64,000 bases of DNA from Scolanthus callimorphus (taxonomy: Eukaryota > Cnidaria > Anthozoa > Actiniaria > Edwardsiidae), in contig CM066913.1 in the NCBI GenBank assembly GCA_033964015.1, positions 26,624,790 to 26,688,789 on the forward strand. Direction: 5' to 3'. Shown in pieces: positions 45,599 through 58,045 of the stretch (the first letter of the stretch is position 1; every line of letters begins with the position of its first letter). Both the position numbers and the translations under genes were made by a program. The notes beneath the pieces are model-generated. The model did no database searches. It was not told where the DNA came from and saw only the letters and a list, made by a program, of their open reading frames with translations.

Positions 45599-46056
45599 AG
45601 CAGACTCCAAGAAAGATATTAGCGTCGATATTTTACGGTGTATTGCGATAATTCGAACAGAAATAATCCAAAGAAGACGTGAGAGCGAATAATATCGGCA
45701 GCAAGCGTTCCCCGGTCTGTTTATTGCTCGAAGAAACACTCATCATTTCTGTAATTCGCCGAATTGAGAGTCTACAGCCTGAAGAACGAATCACCAGAAA
45801 GGAATAAGGAAGATATACCGCCGTGTGTGATGATATTGTTGGAATAGCGATCGATCGAGAGAGGAACTAATCGGCATGAAAGACGTGACACATTACTACG
45901 CACCCTTGAGGAGAGTCAAACACAATATCATGCAAAAAACTCGAAATACAAATGGTTTGCGAATCCGTTTATGTGCCTTGACATGTTTAGCAGACACCAA
46001 GGAAGATATCAGCATCGATATTTTACTGTTGTATAACGATAATTCGAACAGAAACG
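45599..46056. repeat. Diverged direct repeat, 390 bp apart
   Basis: CAGACTCCAAGAAAGATATT with GCGTCGATATTTTAC and GATAATTCGAACAGAAA (45601-45664) recurs with substitutions at 45991-46054. The second copy lies in a 124-codon plus frame (45876-46250) of unknown meaning. Confidence 0.55.
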
Positions 46057-46259
46057 GCCCAGAGATATCCTGCGAGCAGAGCTTCTGTAGTCAAGAGAAG
46101 CGAACAGAGGGACAGCGCGACTCGAACAACAATTTTGTACAAGGCAAACGCATTCTTTTCAATTCTTCCTGTAACTACGAATTTGAACTCTGCAAATATG
46201 GAAGAGGCAATTTATTCATTTCAGAGAGGGACGACTGTATCTGGGAATGAATAGTTTAT

Positions 46260-49200
46260 ATAAGGAAGCGAACGAACGGTTTTAAACGAACCGGACTCTA
46301 AATGTAGCGCGGAACCTGTAGCGCTGAGGGATTAAACGAAACGATTTTTCAAGAACACCACCAATAACTTTATGTTAAAAGAGTTACTACCGAGCCCAGA
46401 TAGCCAAAAGACTAAAGTTCTTTCTCTATTGGAGCCATACATCGAAGTTATTGATGTGATGTCAATGTATGAAAATAATTAATAGGAAATGCATTTGGGA
46501 CCATTTGGAGATGCAATTTCATGTTTTGGTGAACAAAATCCTTTACCAGAGTAATTTTAAAAATATTCAAATTATGTAAGCACTTTTTCAAGCTAGACAT
46601 GCTACTCAGTAATTGTAGTAACACCAAAAATAAATTCCCATTGGAGCCTGTAACAGTAATTTTCAAAGTTGAAACAAATAGTGCAAACAGGAAACAGGAC
46701 TGCACACGTTTGCACAGAGGTTATTTTTGTTTTTCTTGTAGGGGAATTTAGGGGGCCTGCTCAACCAAGGAAAAATAAATTTCAATGTCAATATAAATAG
46801 CTCGTTGTGAGAAAAGTTATCCAGCTGCAAACTATAATTGTAAAAGCTTTTAGATTATTCAGTGGAGAAGTTGTTGAAAAATTCCAGCCAGTCTCATCCA
46901 GAAAAAATGTGGATGAGAAAATGTCAGCAAAGTCAGTTCCTGCTAGCAGAGGCCACTTCTCTCTTGTTTTGAGTTTTGCATTGTTGGAAAACACTAAAAG
47001 TAAAAGAAAATGCAGGGAGGTGAGTTTAAAGTAGCCTCTGCTCGCAGGGAACAAAGTCAGGTAACTCTTTTGCACTAATAGTTCAGTTTTGAATTCTCAG
47101 TTCCAATGCTGAATAGGCATGAGTGGTGCATAAAGACAGAAGGAGCCTCAGTTTGAAGTTGAGAAAATTGTGAATACCATTGAAACGCTCCCACAAGTTT
47201 GTCTATTGTCTCCATTCAAGCTTCATCAGTTTCTCATTGCTATTTGCAACTTTCTCTGCTTCAAACTGAGACTCCCACTGTATTTACATGCCTGTTATGC
47301 ATATTCAGCGGTAGTACAGAGAATTCGAAACTAGACTATTGTGAGAGGCCTCTGTTTGCAGGGGAGTGTACGTGTACCTGGGAAACAATAGAAAGCCTTT
47401 ACCTGCCCATATGTATACAAGATATGAAAAGAATTCCCTGCTGATGCTGAAAATGATCTGTCGACTGGGAGATGATTAGTATTGCTTGGAGAGTTGCAGT
47501 TTTTGAATGAGCCAGATAGATACATAAGAGAGCAAAATAGATTTTTAACATTGGATTTTATTTCTTCAGGGATCATTAATTTTCTATTATGGGAGGGGGA
47601 CAGAACCAGAAAGGGGGGCTGTTCAGAACAGATGTTTTCCGTTGTAGGGAATGGGCCTTTCAGAAAAATAAAATTTAATTATCCAATATCTAATAGCGGA
47701 ACTCTGGTGGAGCCCCATAGGCTAATGTGTGGTATTAAAACAAAATGAAATAAAATTAAACAAAAATGAAATAAAAGTAACCCATCGAGCACATTTCGCG
47801 TGGTTATAATTTCCGATGGATAGCCGCTGGTGTAAGTATCGCGGACGTGGTCCGTCGTTTTTACGTGCCCAGGCCAGGTTCCTCAGCCTGCCCCATTGCC
47901 AACACAGCTGAACACAGCTAGGAGTAATGTCGGAGCGAAAAATTTTCAAATTCTCATGGCAAAATCAAATGTAAATCGACTTTTCTGCCAAAATAGCAAT
48001 CGCTAGTATATATTTTACATGTCAGCGACGTTTTTGATCGTGATTGTTGGCAGAGTGGAATGAAACTGAAGTGTAGACTGTGAAGTAATCGATGAGAAAA
48101 TCAACTTCACATGTTTAAATCACGCTATAAACGGCTTTTGATTGCAAAGAGAAGAACAAGAATTGCACAGGATTGTTTCAACTAAAGCACTGAGGGGATT
48201 AATTGTCCAAAACAAGGATTTAACTCAACAATCGACTCTTTAACTTCACGCGTGCTCGACGAGAAAACCATTTCACTCGATAAGAGGGAACTTTGTGCAT
48301 GCTGATTCCCGGGATAAGCATTAGATGGGAAAAGGCCATAGAACTTTATGGAACTTTATGCCACCCGTTACATCGAAATGCTTTACAGGCGTTTAGCAAG
48401 GAAGGAAACTGAAAGAAGAAATTGAAGCAGGTAAAGCTGTTGTTTAAAATGAGACGCTTTTCCATTCAAGACGAAAACCAGAGAAACAATTTATTGGCTG
48501 AATTTATGAAACACGAAAGCTAACTTAATTATTAAGAACTACTTAAATTAGCGTATATTTTAGTTCTGAATTTTTAAATAGTACCAAAGTTTGAGTATTG
48601 GAACTAAAAATAGATGTTTGGTGTGAGGAAAAGGTGTTGGTTATCGATTTTAAGGGTGATTCGCGATGTTCTTCAAGCTGAAGCCATTTTAATCGATTAC
48701 ACACAATCATATCCAATAGAGACTCACAATAAACTATGTAAAATCTATCCTAAATAGCCCATTGTTAGACTCCTCTTATCTAGCTCTCTAGTTAGACACT
48801 GCTATAATTCATGGGGACATCATGTAGACTTTATTATATACATTTTGAAATCACATTTATCTCTATCTCGGGTATCGATCAATTCATCAGCTCTATTTTA
48901 CGGTTTTCCTTTCCATCTCTTTGTATGCAAAACAGTTCATTATGTATGCAGAAAAGTCTATGGAAAATTGGAGAGTTTGTGCCTTGAAAAACATACTGAG
49001 TGGATTGTTGTTCTCCTTCAAAAACATCTCTATTGTGCTTGGCGTGATCTTGAGGGACTCTGGCTCATAGACTTCGCCATTATTTTTACTTCTGCATAAA
49101 ACTTGCCAAGAACTTTATCTAACTCGCTGGGTGCCATGGCATTTTCGTAAAATCCTGATTTTCAAGATGGCGGAAGGAGCTGATCGGACAGGAGGGAGGT

Positions 49201-49260
49201 CACTTTTTGCGAAAAATACTTGTAGCACTAGAAATTATAGGTAATTGTGCCTTGTTTATA
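46260..49260. other. Anonymous interval
   Basis: No gene supported. An inverted pair around GTTCCTGCTAGCAGAGGCC (46935) and GCCTCTGCTCGCAGGGAAC (47032-47050) suggests an old MITE. At 47698-47735 lies a short hairpin-bearing motif also seen at 60303. Confidence 0.4.
47698..47735 (-). repeat. GGGGCTCCACCAGAGTTCCGC motif, copy 1
   Basis: Minus strand reads CACACATTAGCCTATGGGGC then TCCACCAGAGTTCCGCTAT. GGGGCTC and GAGTTCC can pair (two G-U pairs). The second copy is at 60303-60346. Confidence 0.5.
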
Positions 49261-49264
49261 TGGT

Positions 49265-49426
49265 GATTGTCTTGTCTTCTTTTCTAGGGTTTAAGAGCCC
49301 TTTTAGGCATGAAATCTAGTGTTGTTATTTCTTGTCTGGCTCCCAACAAACCCTTTTGTGCAACAACAACATTGAATTCCATGCTCGAAGGGGCTCTTAA
49401 ACCGCAGGAAAGAAGACAAGACAATC
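49265..49426. mobile_element. 162-bp MITE with ~45-bp arms
   Basis: GATTGTCTTGTCTTC plus GGGTTTAAGAGCCC at 49265-49311 is inverted at 49380-49426. Confidence 0.7.
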
Positions 49427-50100
49427 AACAGCAGATAAACAAGGAGCAATTACGACTCAATCTCTTTTCAATTGCTGTAGCATTTAACGCAAAGAATGTC
49501 CATTTCGTATGGCATTTGGATTGTCCTGTGAGCCTCATGTTTTTTCGCTGGACTCAGGATTTGGATTCGGTGCAGGATGTGGTGGATTATTTGCTTCAAA
49601 ACTGTCAATGTTGTGCAGAAAACTGATGTCAAACTCTGGAAAATTGCCTGAGGAAAAGTCAAAATATTCTTCAAGGTACTGTAAATAATGAAAGTTATTC
49701 AAAGTTTTGTTTTATTGTGATTTTTGTTATCAAGCAAAAGGAGAAAGGGGAGATTCCACACCCAAAAGTGCAGGAAAATTGTTTTTCTGCTATTATTTTC
49801 CTGCAAATTTAATTGCTCAGCGCCTTGTAATACTTAAATCTGATTGGTTAATTTTTTTCTAGTGTAACATTCTGTAACATTCATTCTTCTGGCTAAGATA
49901 AAGATGCGATTCGGCTCCAGATAATGTGATTCGTGCTCAAATCGCACTGCTGAGAGCCAATCAAATTTCAGGATTTGCTAGTGATTTCAAAATGGATATA
50001 ATAAACACTGTTATTATAACTCACTATCATAAATTTGATTGGCCGAGAGCAAACAATCAATTCTCTATGTCACATGAACTTGACATGCTAAATAATTAAC

Positions 50101-50245
50101 ACTTATTGGATGAGGTTGAGCATGATAGTGAGATTTGGCAACGCCGAGGTTTGTGTTATCTGCCGAAGCGAAGCTGAGGCGGATAACACTAACTCGAGGC
50201 GTTGACAAATCTCGCTATCATGCGAAAACCGAATTCAATAATTGT
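50101..50245. mobile_element. Palindromic MITE
   Basis: CATGATAGTGAGATTTGGCA at 50121 with GCCGAGG and GTGTTATCTGCC is inverted up to 50222 around AGCGAAGCTG. Confidence 0.7.
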
Positions 50246-50775
50246 TTTATTATTCAGCAACCAAGAATTCTTACCTAACTAAACGAAGTCAGCGATGAGG
50301 CCGTGCACGGCGACACGGTTTTTCAACTTCAGCTTACGTCCATTGGTATTTTCCTTTTGTATTCAATTCAAATAGCCATAGTTGATGTTTAGATATCCTG
50401 AGCAATGATCTCTTGGCAAAAATCATAACAGATTCAACGAGAATATTCGCAAAACCGGCTTTCATTCGGAAATGAAAACCAAGATGGCGGCCAAACCTAT
50501 TGGCTTGCGTTATGACGTCATTAGAGTGCATCAATCCTAATGTCTGTAGTATGACGTCAGGCACTGCGCGCCAACAAGGTTTCGCTGCGTACTCTTAGCC
50601 AATCAGAACCGAGATAGTGGCATGGCTGAATAATAAATACGATATCTGCAGTGGATATTGCATTTAGCATGTCAAGTTCAAAGTCTGCATGTTCCCAAGC
50701 CCCTCATCCATGTCTTCATTTTCAATTTGAACAAATCCATTTTGGCATTGTATCAATTGGTATTTTTTTTAAGTA

Positions 50776-51811
50776 TCTATATATTAATACCGTAAGGAAA
50801 ATCGTGTCGACACTCGCTCCGCTCAGCCCTGATGCTGTGCCGCCAAAAGAAGTTCGCAAACCCGAAGGGAAGGTGGAAATCTGGACCATAGCGTGTTTTT
50901 GTTGGAAAAGATCACCTCGGGCTATGTTCTAATTCAAGCGATTTCTTAAGCGAGGGACAAAGCCGCCATCGCCGCCATGTTGAATTCTCCCACAGAACTA
51001 AAAAAGAACTCGGTTCGCCCAGCCGAAAGCACCATTGACATTCAAACTTAAATGGTTCTCTTACAGATTACATACAGGAATGTGCAGGGATAATTCTAAC
51101 TTGAAAGATTTGAGCTGAGAAAAATTTTCATTCAAGTTTCAACAAACTACACACTACCTTGCTTCCCTCGGAGCACGCGCTAAGTCATGCTAAGAGTCGA
51201 AATGACACATTTACAAAACAAAGTCCGTGAACGTCATGAATAATATTTTCTAAGTAAAAATCCTGACGGCTCTATCGCAAAACGAAGGACACAATCCCGA
51301 AGAGAAAGTGGAAATCCCTCCAGTGGGCATGTTTTTGTTGGAAGAGATTCACTTTCGGCTAAGTTCTAATTCAAGCTATTTTTTAAGCGAGGGATAAAGC
51401 CGAAAAAATATAAATAATATAAACTAAAAAAAATTCTTAGTCCTTAGACGATTTTTACTTGACGTGTTTCTTCTCTCCCGTCACTGAGATATAAACATTC
51501 CGAAGTCAAATAGCGCTTTCGATTTTCACGGTTCTTTGACCGACTTGAGAGACGGACACACGCGTGATTTTGTCGCACCAAAATCCAGGGAGACCAGTGC
51601 AAAAAAAAAATCCTTTGGGCTCACTTCATTTATTTCGGCATGGTGGGACGGCGTACTCATGCTGATGGGAGGTTATTAGTAAATGTAAATCGACCAGCAT
51701 CCATATGGCCATTGTGATTTTCTTTTTCTTTTCCGTTTTTTTTAACAGAGAACACTTTAAGTAAAATAAGTACCCCTTACACTCCGTGAATTTTTCACGG
51801 GCATCAGCTAG
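50776..51811 (+). mobile_element. Candidate non-autonomous Helitron, 1.04 kb
   Basis: The 5' end is A|TCTATATATTAATACCGTAAG. The 3' end has a perfect 7-bp hairpin CCGTGAA-TTT-TTCACGG (51784-51800), then GCATCAGCTAG and a following T. A 5' TC, a hairpin ~11 nt before CTRR, and insertion between A and T are the known Helitron signature. The interior holds repeat R twice (50776-51043 and about 51262-51408). No Rep-helicase frame, so it would depend on another element. Confidence 0.65.
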
Positions 51812-51814
51812 TAA

Positions 51815-52490
51815 TAAAACAATTGTTGAATACAGTTTTCGCATGACATCATGAGTTAGCAAAACCTCATGCCTGTGTTATCTGCCTCAGCCTTCGAAAA
51901 GGATATAAATTATTCCTTTTTTGATGCTGATGTGAGGTATTTTGTTTTATTTTCCTGACTCTTGCACTGAAGTAGGAACTTAGTAATATAGAATTTGGTC
52001 TATTGGTCCTGTTTTTGAGGTTTTTGGAGGGGCATGATTGTTGGCTGACGCTCAAGCAATAAGCACTATTAAATTAGGAAAATTTTACCAGAGTTGCATG
52101 TGGCATTTCATTTAGAGGAGAATATCTCAAAACACCTACACATCTCATCGTTTTCTTAAAGAGATTTTACATGTAAATGTATTTTTAAAAACAACACTTT
52201 ACAAACGTCTTATTCTCAATGCCATTATACTTATTTTATCAATAAAAAATAGAAAAAAAAGGAAAGTTGGACAAAAAGCTTGTGTCTATGTGTACTTGAA
52301 AATTTGTTTACCTGAGATAAACAAATGTAAAATAAAATTATTTTCAACCACTATAGTTTTGGTGGGGTGTTACAGAACGTGCAAATTAGATAACTGAGTG
52401 AAAATGTTGTAAAATTGTAGGTACTACAGGGTCACCTTTTCCAGTGATTGGCCAGATGGTCAGTGAAGTTGTGTGTATTATTGTCGCCGT
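51815..52490. other. Anonymous AT-rich interval
   Basis: No gene or repeat boundary recognised. Confidence 0.4.
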
Positions 52491-52494
52491 GTGA

Positions 52495-52530
52495 GTTCCG
52501 CTTTTAGGCAGTGTCTAAATCTATATATTA
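52495..52530 (-). repeat. Terminal hairpin motif, copy 4
   Basis: Minus strand reads TAATATATAG, then TTTAGACACTGCCTAAA and AGCGGAAC. One stem position is mismatched (A-C). Confidence 0.65.
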
Positions 52531-53304
52531 ACAATTTTATTTTGTACTCTCTTTGCTACCCCTGAATTGGCATATACAGTGCATAAATAGAGTGGGAGCC
52601 ACAATTTGAAGCAAAACAATTGTAATACCAACTCAACGATTGCCTTAAAATATCCATCATCCCCCAAATTGCAACAAGAAGCTTGAGAGTTCAATATTTG
52701 ATTTTTTTTTTCCATTGTAAAGCATGCAGCTAGACCCCTAGCCTGCATAGCTGCTCTAAAGGGAGGGGACGCAGGCTTCTAGACCCCTGAATATCATTGT
52801 AATCACAATGGTGTGGTTCCACGAAATATCCACCCTCCCTCATACCCCCATAATGCTTGTCAGGGTTAGCAAAACATGCCAAAATTCTCCCTACTTTTCT
52901 TTTCTTTAATCTTTGAGACACCATAACTTTCACACCCTGGGTGTAGATGGATACATAAGCACCGTTTCTGTACAGTGGGATTTATGATCAATTTAACATG
53001 GAAAACCACAATGGTTTCCCACGCTACGAGATTTCTATTTTTGAAAAGGGCATACTAAATTTCATCATGTTTACAGATTTATTTTTGATGAATTGTAGAA
53101 TTCAAAAAGTGCTGCCTAAGCTTTCCTTCAGATAACCTTGACACCCTTATCATGCATACTGATTCCATTTATTGTGGATGGAAAATGGATTTGTCCATAG
53201 GATTTGTAATTTTGCTATTGTTGTGGCAAGACGGGAAAAGAGTCCCCCCATTCTCCCCACGCCCTTCCTGATAAAATTTGGTACTGTAGAGCTCAATAAA
53301 AGTA

Positions 53305-53345
53305 ATATATAGATTTAGCCACTGGCTAAAAGCGGAGCTCCTGGT
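53305..53345 (+). repeat. Terminal hairpin motif, copy 5, compensated stem
   Basis: TTTAGCC-ACT-GGCTAAA (53314-53330) then AGCGGAGCTCC. Relative to other copies, both sides of one stem pair have changed (G-C to C-G), so pairing is preserved. Confidence 0.7.
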
Positions 53346-53544
53346 TACATATTTTTCCATGTGAATGGCAAATTGCAATACTTTATTTGACATGAGTTAA
53401 TGTGTCATTCCAAAATCTGGGATCCTACCATTAGATTACAAGCACAAAACTTATATGTATTTTAGAGCAGGATTGCGTGAGCAAAAACTTGAACAGTCAT
53501 TAAGACTATTTATTGGGTAAGAAGGAATGGGCAGCAGTCGCAAC

Positions 53545-53715
53545 AAAAGCTACCCACCCTGGATTTTTTAAATTTGAACCAACCACCCTGCAGTTCCAGT
53601 GATTTTATCATGACCACCCTGGAAATTGTGCTTACCCACCCTGGAATGTCGTATTTAAGGGTGCCCGCCCTGAAATTTCAAGCTCTACTTCCACCCACAG
53701 TGGAATTCTGAGGAA
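53545..53715. repeat. Degenerate CCACCCTGGAAT minisatellite
   Basis: Six units such as ACCCACCCTGGA, ACCACCCTGCAG, ACCACCCTGGAA and CACCCACAGTGGAA at 25-40 bp spacing. The following 53750-53920 resembles the interior of the 16151 element. Confidence 0.55.
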
Positions 53716-54142
53716 TTACCCAACTGCCCAATTGGCATGGGGTGAGGCACTCCATCGTATGGTAGATGGATATGCTAGGGTTTTTTTTTGGGAGGCTCCT
53801 GAGGTCTGCCATAGGCATGAGGAGGATAGGTAACAGGTAGGTCTGCCATAGGGTAAAGTTTTTTCTTGTCTCTGATAGGGTATGTATTACAGTATGGCTA
53901 CCAGCACTTAGTGATAAAGACAGTTTATTTTAGAACCTTTAACACATTAGCAAATTTTTTACTTATTTTTCAAGGAATCACTTCCAGAGCCAAACGGGTT
54001 ACCATGGAAACACTAGTTAGCATATGGGTTTATGAGGTCTTGGTCATTCTTTGTTGTTACCAAGTTTGAATTGAATCGAAATATCCAAAACAGAATTATA
54101 CATAAAACATTGTTTGGCCTCTTTGCCCAAGTCTTGTTGTGA

Positions 54143-54294
54143 CGTCATGTTTTGCTAATTTGCATTAGTACAAATCTTGAGTATCAAAAAAGCTATGAAC
54201 CAAAAGAGCTATGAACACGAAAAAAAATTATTTCGTATTTTGAATGTGCAATCAAATAAGCCATTAAAATTTCAGCCTTGAGTTGCACTTTAAC
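54143..54294 (-). repeat. Dispersed repeat family S, copy 4
   Basis: GTTGTGACGTCATGTTTTGC to GCCTTGAGTTGCACTTTAA, matching the 18513 copy at both ends. Confidence 0.5.
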
Positions 54295-54328
54295 CAAACC
54301 TATTATACAATGGCTGACTGCATTTAAT

Positions 54329-54362
54329 ATATAGATTTAGGCACTGCCTAAAAGCGGAACTC
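54329..54362 (+). repeat. Terminal hairpin motif, copy 6
   Basis: AATATATAGA then TTTAGGC-ACT-GCCTAAA (54336-54352) and AGCGGAACTCC. Confidence 0.7.
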
Positions 54363-54369
54363 CAATGTT

Positions 54370-55680
54370 TATACCTCTTACAGAACGACTAATTCTTATA
54401 CAATGCAATAATATCATAGCAAATTTCTGACAATAATTGCCCCATTTCACTATGACGTCATAACAAAACACTCTATTGTTTTTGCGCTATGAGTCATGGT
54501 CGCCAGAGGGGACAGCAGCATTTAGAAATGATCAAAACTAGACTATAATGGACTATAATTGATAAGCCAGTTGGCTAAGGCAAGTAACGTTTCTGAGCTA
54601 CTTGTCCTGATGGGACTAGTGATCAAAAAAGTCAAGGTCGAGCACTCACTCATACCAGTTGGGTGGGGGTGCTTGTTGGACAAATAGAATTTGAAGAGCT
54701 GTGTATTGTGGACATGTATTTTAACCCCAGAGAAAGATAACTTCCCATTACAGAATCCTAGAAATCTGGCAAAACCTAAACATCTGAAGATTTTTTTTTC
54801 CTTGGAAAGAGTTGCTTAATAATACTGAGTTTCCTAACTACCCCTAACAGAATCCTAGTCAGAAAAGTCAGAAAAAAAAACCCTTAAAAATCTGTACTGT
54901 AGTATAAAAATCATAATCATAATCGTGTTTCCAAAAAATATCCTTACCCCCTCTATGTAATTTCCAAAGAAAAAAACAGTATTTGTATAGAAAAGATCAG
55001 GTAAATTGACAGCATTTTCAATCCCTTCGTAGGAGGGGGATGGATAATATGGAACCAGACATTTCCAGAAAATATCCCCCCACAAAGAAGGGTGTTGAGA
55101 GGAGACCCCCTCCCCTCATCCCTCCAAAGAAAGTAAATTGACTCCCCACCCTCACCCTCTGGGATTTCCAATGTCCTTCCATGACCTACGGATGGAAAAC
55201 GGGAGACAAAGCAGGTCATTCAAGGTGTTAGAAAAAAAAAATAAGGAACTGAATGGAAGAGCAATTTTATCCTACCCAACTATATGAACTCTTCCATACC
55301 ATAGAAATCAAAACCAAAATCAATTTATGTCAAATTGGCCCCCTTGGATGCATCACAAGAATAATGTTACTAAAATTAATAGAAAATATCCGAAAACATA
55401 GCAAAATTTTGTATGGGTGACCAAAACAGAACAAGAACAACTATAACTTTGCAAAATCACTCCATCATGACAAGCCTTCGAACCCCCTCTTTGAACAAAT
55501 AAGTGAAATTAAACAATCAAAATTAGGCAAAAATTAATGTACTTTTTTATTGGAGTTTTGCCAATGTAAATCATTATTTCTTACAGTTCCAAATAAAAAA
55601 TATATCTAAGTATATCTCCTTGTAGGGGGATTTACTGGAACTCCAGTGAGCAATGGTTTAAATCCAGTTTTAAGCCTTGT
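54370..55680. other. Anonymous AT-rich interval
   Basis: Short minus frames at 54855-55219 are rich in Pro/Gly from C-run sequence and have no family signature. Confidence 0.4.
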
Positions 55681-55687
55681 TCTGGTA

Positions 55688-56121
55688 GGGAGCATTCATT
55701 ATTTATGCCAGGGGGTGGGCTGGCAAGATTTTTCATTCAGCCCCCAAAAAAACTTGACCCCCCTCAAAGTATCAATAAAAACCTCAAAACCCCTTTAGGC
55801 AATTTTTATAATAATGATAACCCCCTCCCCCCTTTAGATGAGGAAGAAATGTTGGGACATCTAGATACCAAGTTGACAACAACCAGTATTTTTAAGACAT
55901 TTCCTGATGCGTGCATAAACAGTTTGTTGTAATTTTACAGGTGTGTAACCTCTTGTATCCATATGTTAAATTTACGTCATTGCTGCCATAAAACGTATAA
56001 GATGAATCCTCACAGTTGTTTTCATATTTTCTGGTGACCCTCTACTTGAACGTGCCAAATTTAACATGGTCCCCCTTAATAATTGCCAGCCCACCCCCTG
56101 GCATAAATAATGAATGCTCCC
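55688..56121. mobile_element. 434-bp MITE with 39-bp TIRs
   Basis: GGGAGCATTCATTATTTATG continuing CCAGGGGGTGGGCTGGCAA is exactly inverted at the right end. Flanks are GTA and TTA. The end resembles that of the 60970 element (GGGACCGTTCATT), so the two are probably one superfamily. Confidence 0.75.
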
Positions 56122-56386
56122 TTAAAGTAAAAGTAAACGAAAAACTACCAACAGAAAAATGAGCATAGCCCCCTTACCCACTATAAGGTGAGATCCTGCT
56201 TTGGAATAACATATCAAAATAGTTCTGTTGAAAAAGTGTCGACTTTCTCCAACTTCCTTATAAGGAAATATCTGCATACCATATTTGGAATTCCAGTAAG
56301 TTTTTCAATATTTCTATTGGCCTAGGAAACTTAAAACTCAACCAGAACTCAGATACACTCGAGAAAGGATGATATGCACATTTTCC

Positions 56387-56786
56387 CGGGGAGGGGGGGG
56401 GGGGGCTCGTCGGGAAAATTGATTTTGACCCTAAGGGATAGCAAAATGGGTGTGGCAAACAACAAATTTACCCCTAAAAGAAAGCAAATTTGGCGTGGCG
56501 ACTGCCAAATTTACCCATAAAAGATAACAAATTTGGCAGGTCAAAACAAATAAAGGCGAAATTTTAGGTCTTTTAGGGTTTCAACCAAGTTTCCTTTGTA
56601 AATATCGGTTCTAGTGTCAGTACCAATATATTTCTGGGCAAGGATTGGTCTGAGACTCCCCTTAGGAATAGGTTTGATTTTAAACACCCCTAAGAGATAG
56701 CACGTCTGTTAATTTTATACCCTAAGGGATAGGACGACCACCCCCGTCTGAAAATATGGGGAGTCCCCCCCCCCCCCCCCCCCGGG
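56387..56786. mobile_element. 400-bp element with G/C-run ends and 11-bp duplication
   Basis: Starts CGGGGA and a G run, ends with a C run and CCCGGG. GCACATTTTCC flanks it exactly on both sides (56376-56386; 56787-56797). The interior repeats CCCTAAGGGATAG, GGGATAGCAAA and ACAAATTTACCC words. Non-coding. Confidence 0.7.
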
Positions 56787-56799
56787 GCACATTTTCCAC

Positions 56800-58040
56800 T
56801 GTGTTTTTCATGGTCAAGAACCTGGAAACAAGGCAGTCAAGACACCACAGGAAGCTTGGTTCGATGTCTAAAAAGGAGGCATGTTTGAATCACAATACTG
56901 ATAAAGTACAAATTCATGGTCTAGTTAAAAGTATAAGTACAAATAATCACAAAGTGTTTTGAAATTTTGCTTTTTTGCACTTGGGATTTCAGAATTATGC
57001 GAACACCAAAAAGGAAAGAGTTTGAGTAGGCTATACTTTTCAGTTGATATGTTGCATTCAGTTTTTTTGTTATAAGATTGAAAAAATACTTCTGGAAAGG
57101 TGGTATGTTTATATGAACCAAGCCACATTCCAGGGTTTTTTCACAGTGCTTATTGCAAATGGAGTCTAGAGTTACAGGGGGGGTAAGCTGATGCCCTGGT
57201 AAAAGTCTTGGCTACCTTCTTGCACCTTGTGTTGCAATTCATGTGTGAACCAGCCCTAGCATCAGCACCTGAGAACTAAAAAAATCAAAGTCAAACGGGA
57301 CACCTACAGCTAAGTAGCCTTAGTCAGTAAAAGAAATTTACAGGCTCGGAGGGCTGGATCATCAAATACCATAACTGCTTAAAGTACCTTTAAAGTCCTT
57401 GAAACAGCATTTAAAATTCCACAGAGTGTGGTGACAAATCTTAACCTAAGTCTGAATTCTAAGATTCCAGACCTCTAGCAAGAAAATCAGAAAACATTCA
57501 TTTCATGGAATCTCAAAGGCCAAGGACGTCAAACCAGGGACTTTAAAAATCTGGAGATTGTCTTGAAATGGCTAAATTTCTTGAAATATTCCCGGGAGAA
57601 ATACAGTAAATGTATGGCAGTCATCTTGAATTTTTGCTGGGAAACGAAGCGAAAAATATTGAGACGCCTGGCAAAACCGGGAGGGTTGACGTTCCTGTAA
57701 GACCCATGCAAGAAAAAAGAAAGATGATAGTATCTTTTGCATAATATCATATTCCAGGTAGAAGTAAATAAGAAAATGTGCACAGGCATTCCCCCCTGCC
57801 CCTTTGGAGTCAGATTGGTTGTTTGGTTTTACCAGGGTTTTACCCTGCTTGCGGGGAAAAAGTCCAGACCCAAATGATTTTTTCTTAATTGTCCGTAGGT
57901 GGTTATAGAACTTTGTTTCTTTAGAATTAGCTTGTAGAAATGAGATATACAAGCTAAATTGGCATATAAAAATGCACAGTGAATAAAAGCATCTTGGCAA
58001 ACTGAAAGACAAACGTGTTTTCACTGTTTTAAAGTATTTA
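56800..58040. other. Anonymous interval
   Basis: A 150-codon minus frame (57572-58024) is open but shows no recognised domain and may be chance or repeat-derived. Confidence 0.35.
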
Positions 58041-58045
58041 CTGTT

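Noticed and set aside
57572..58024. 150-codon minus-strand open frame
   Set aside because: No recognisable domain or splice support; left as anonymous.
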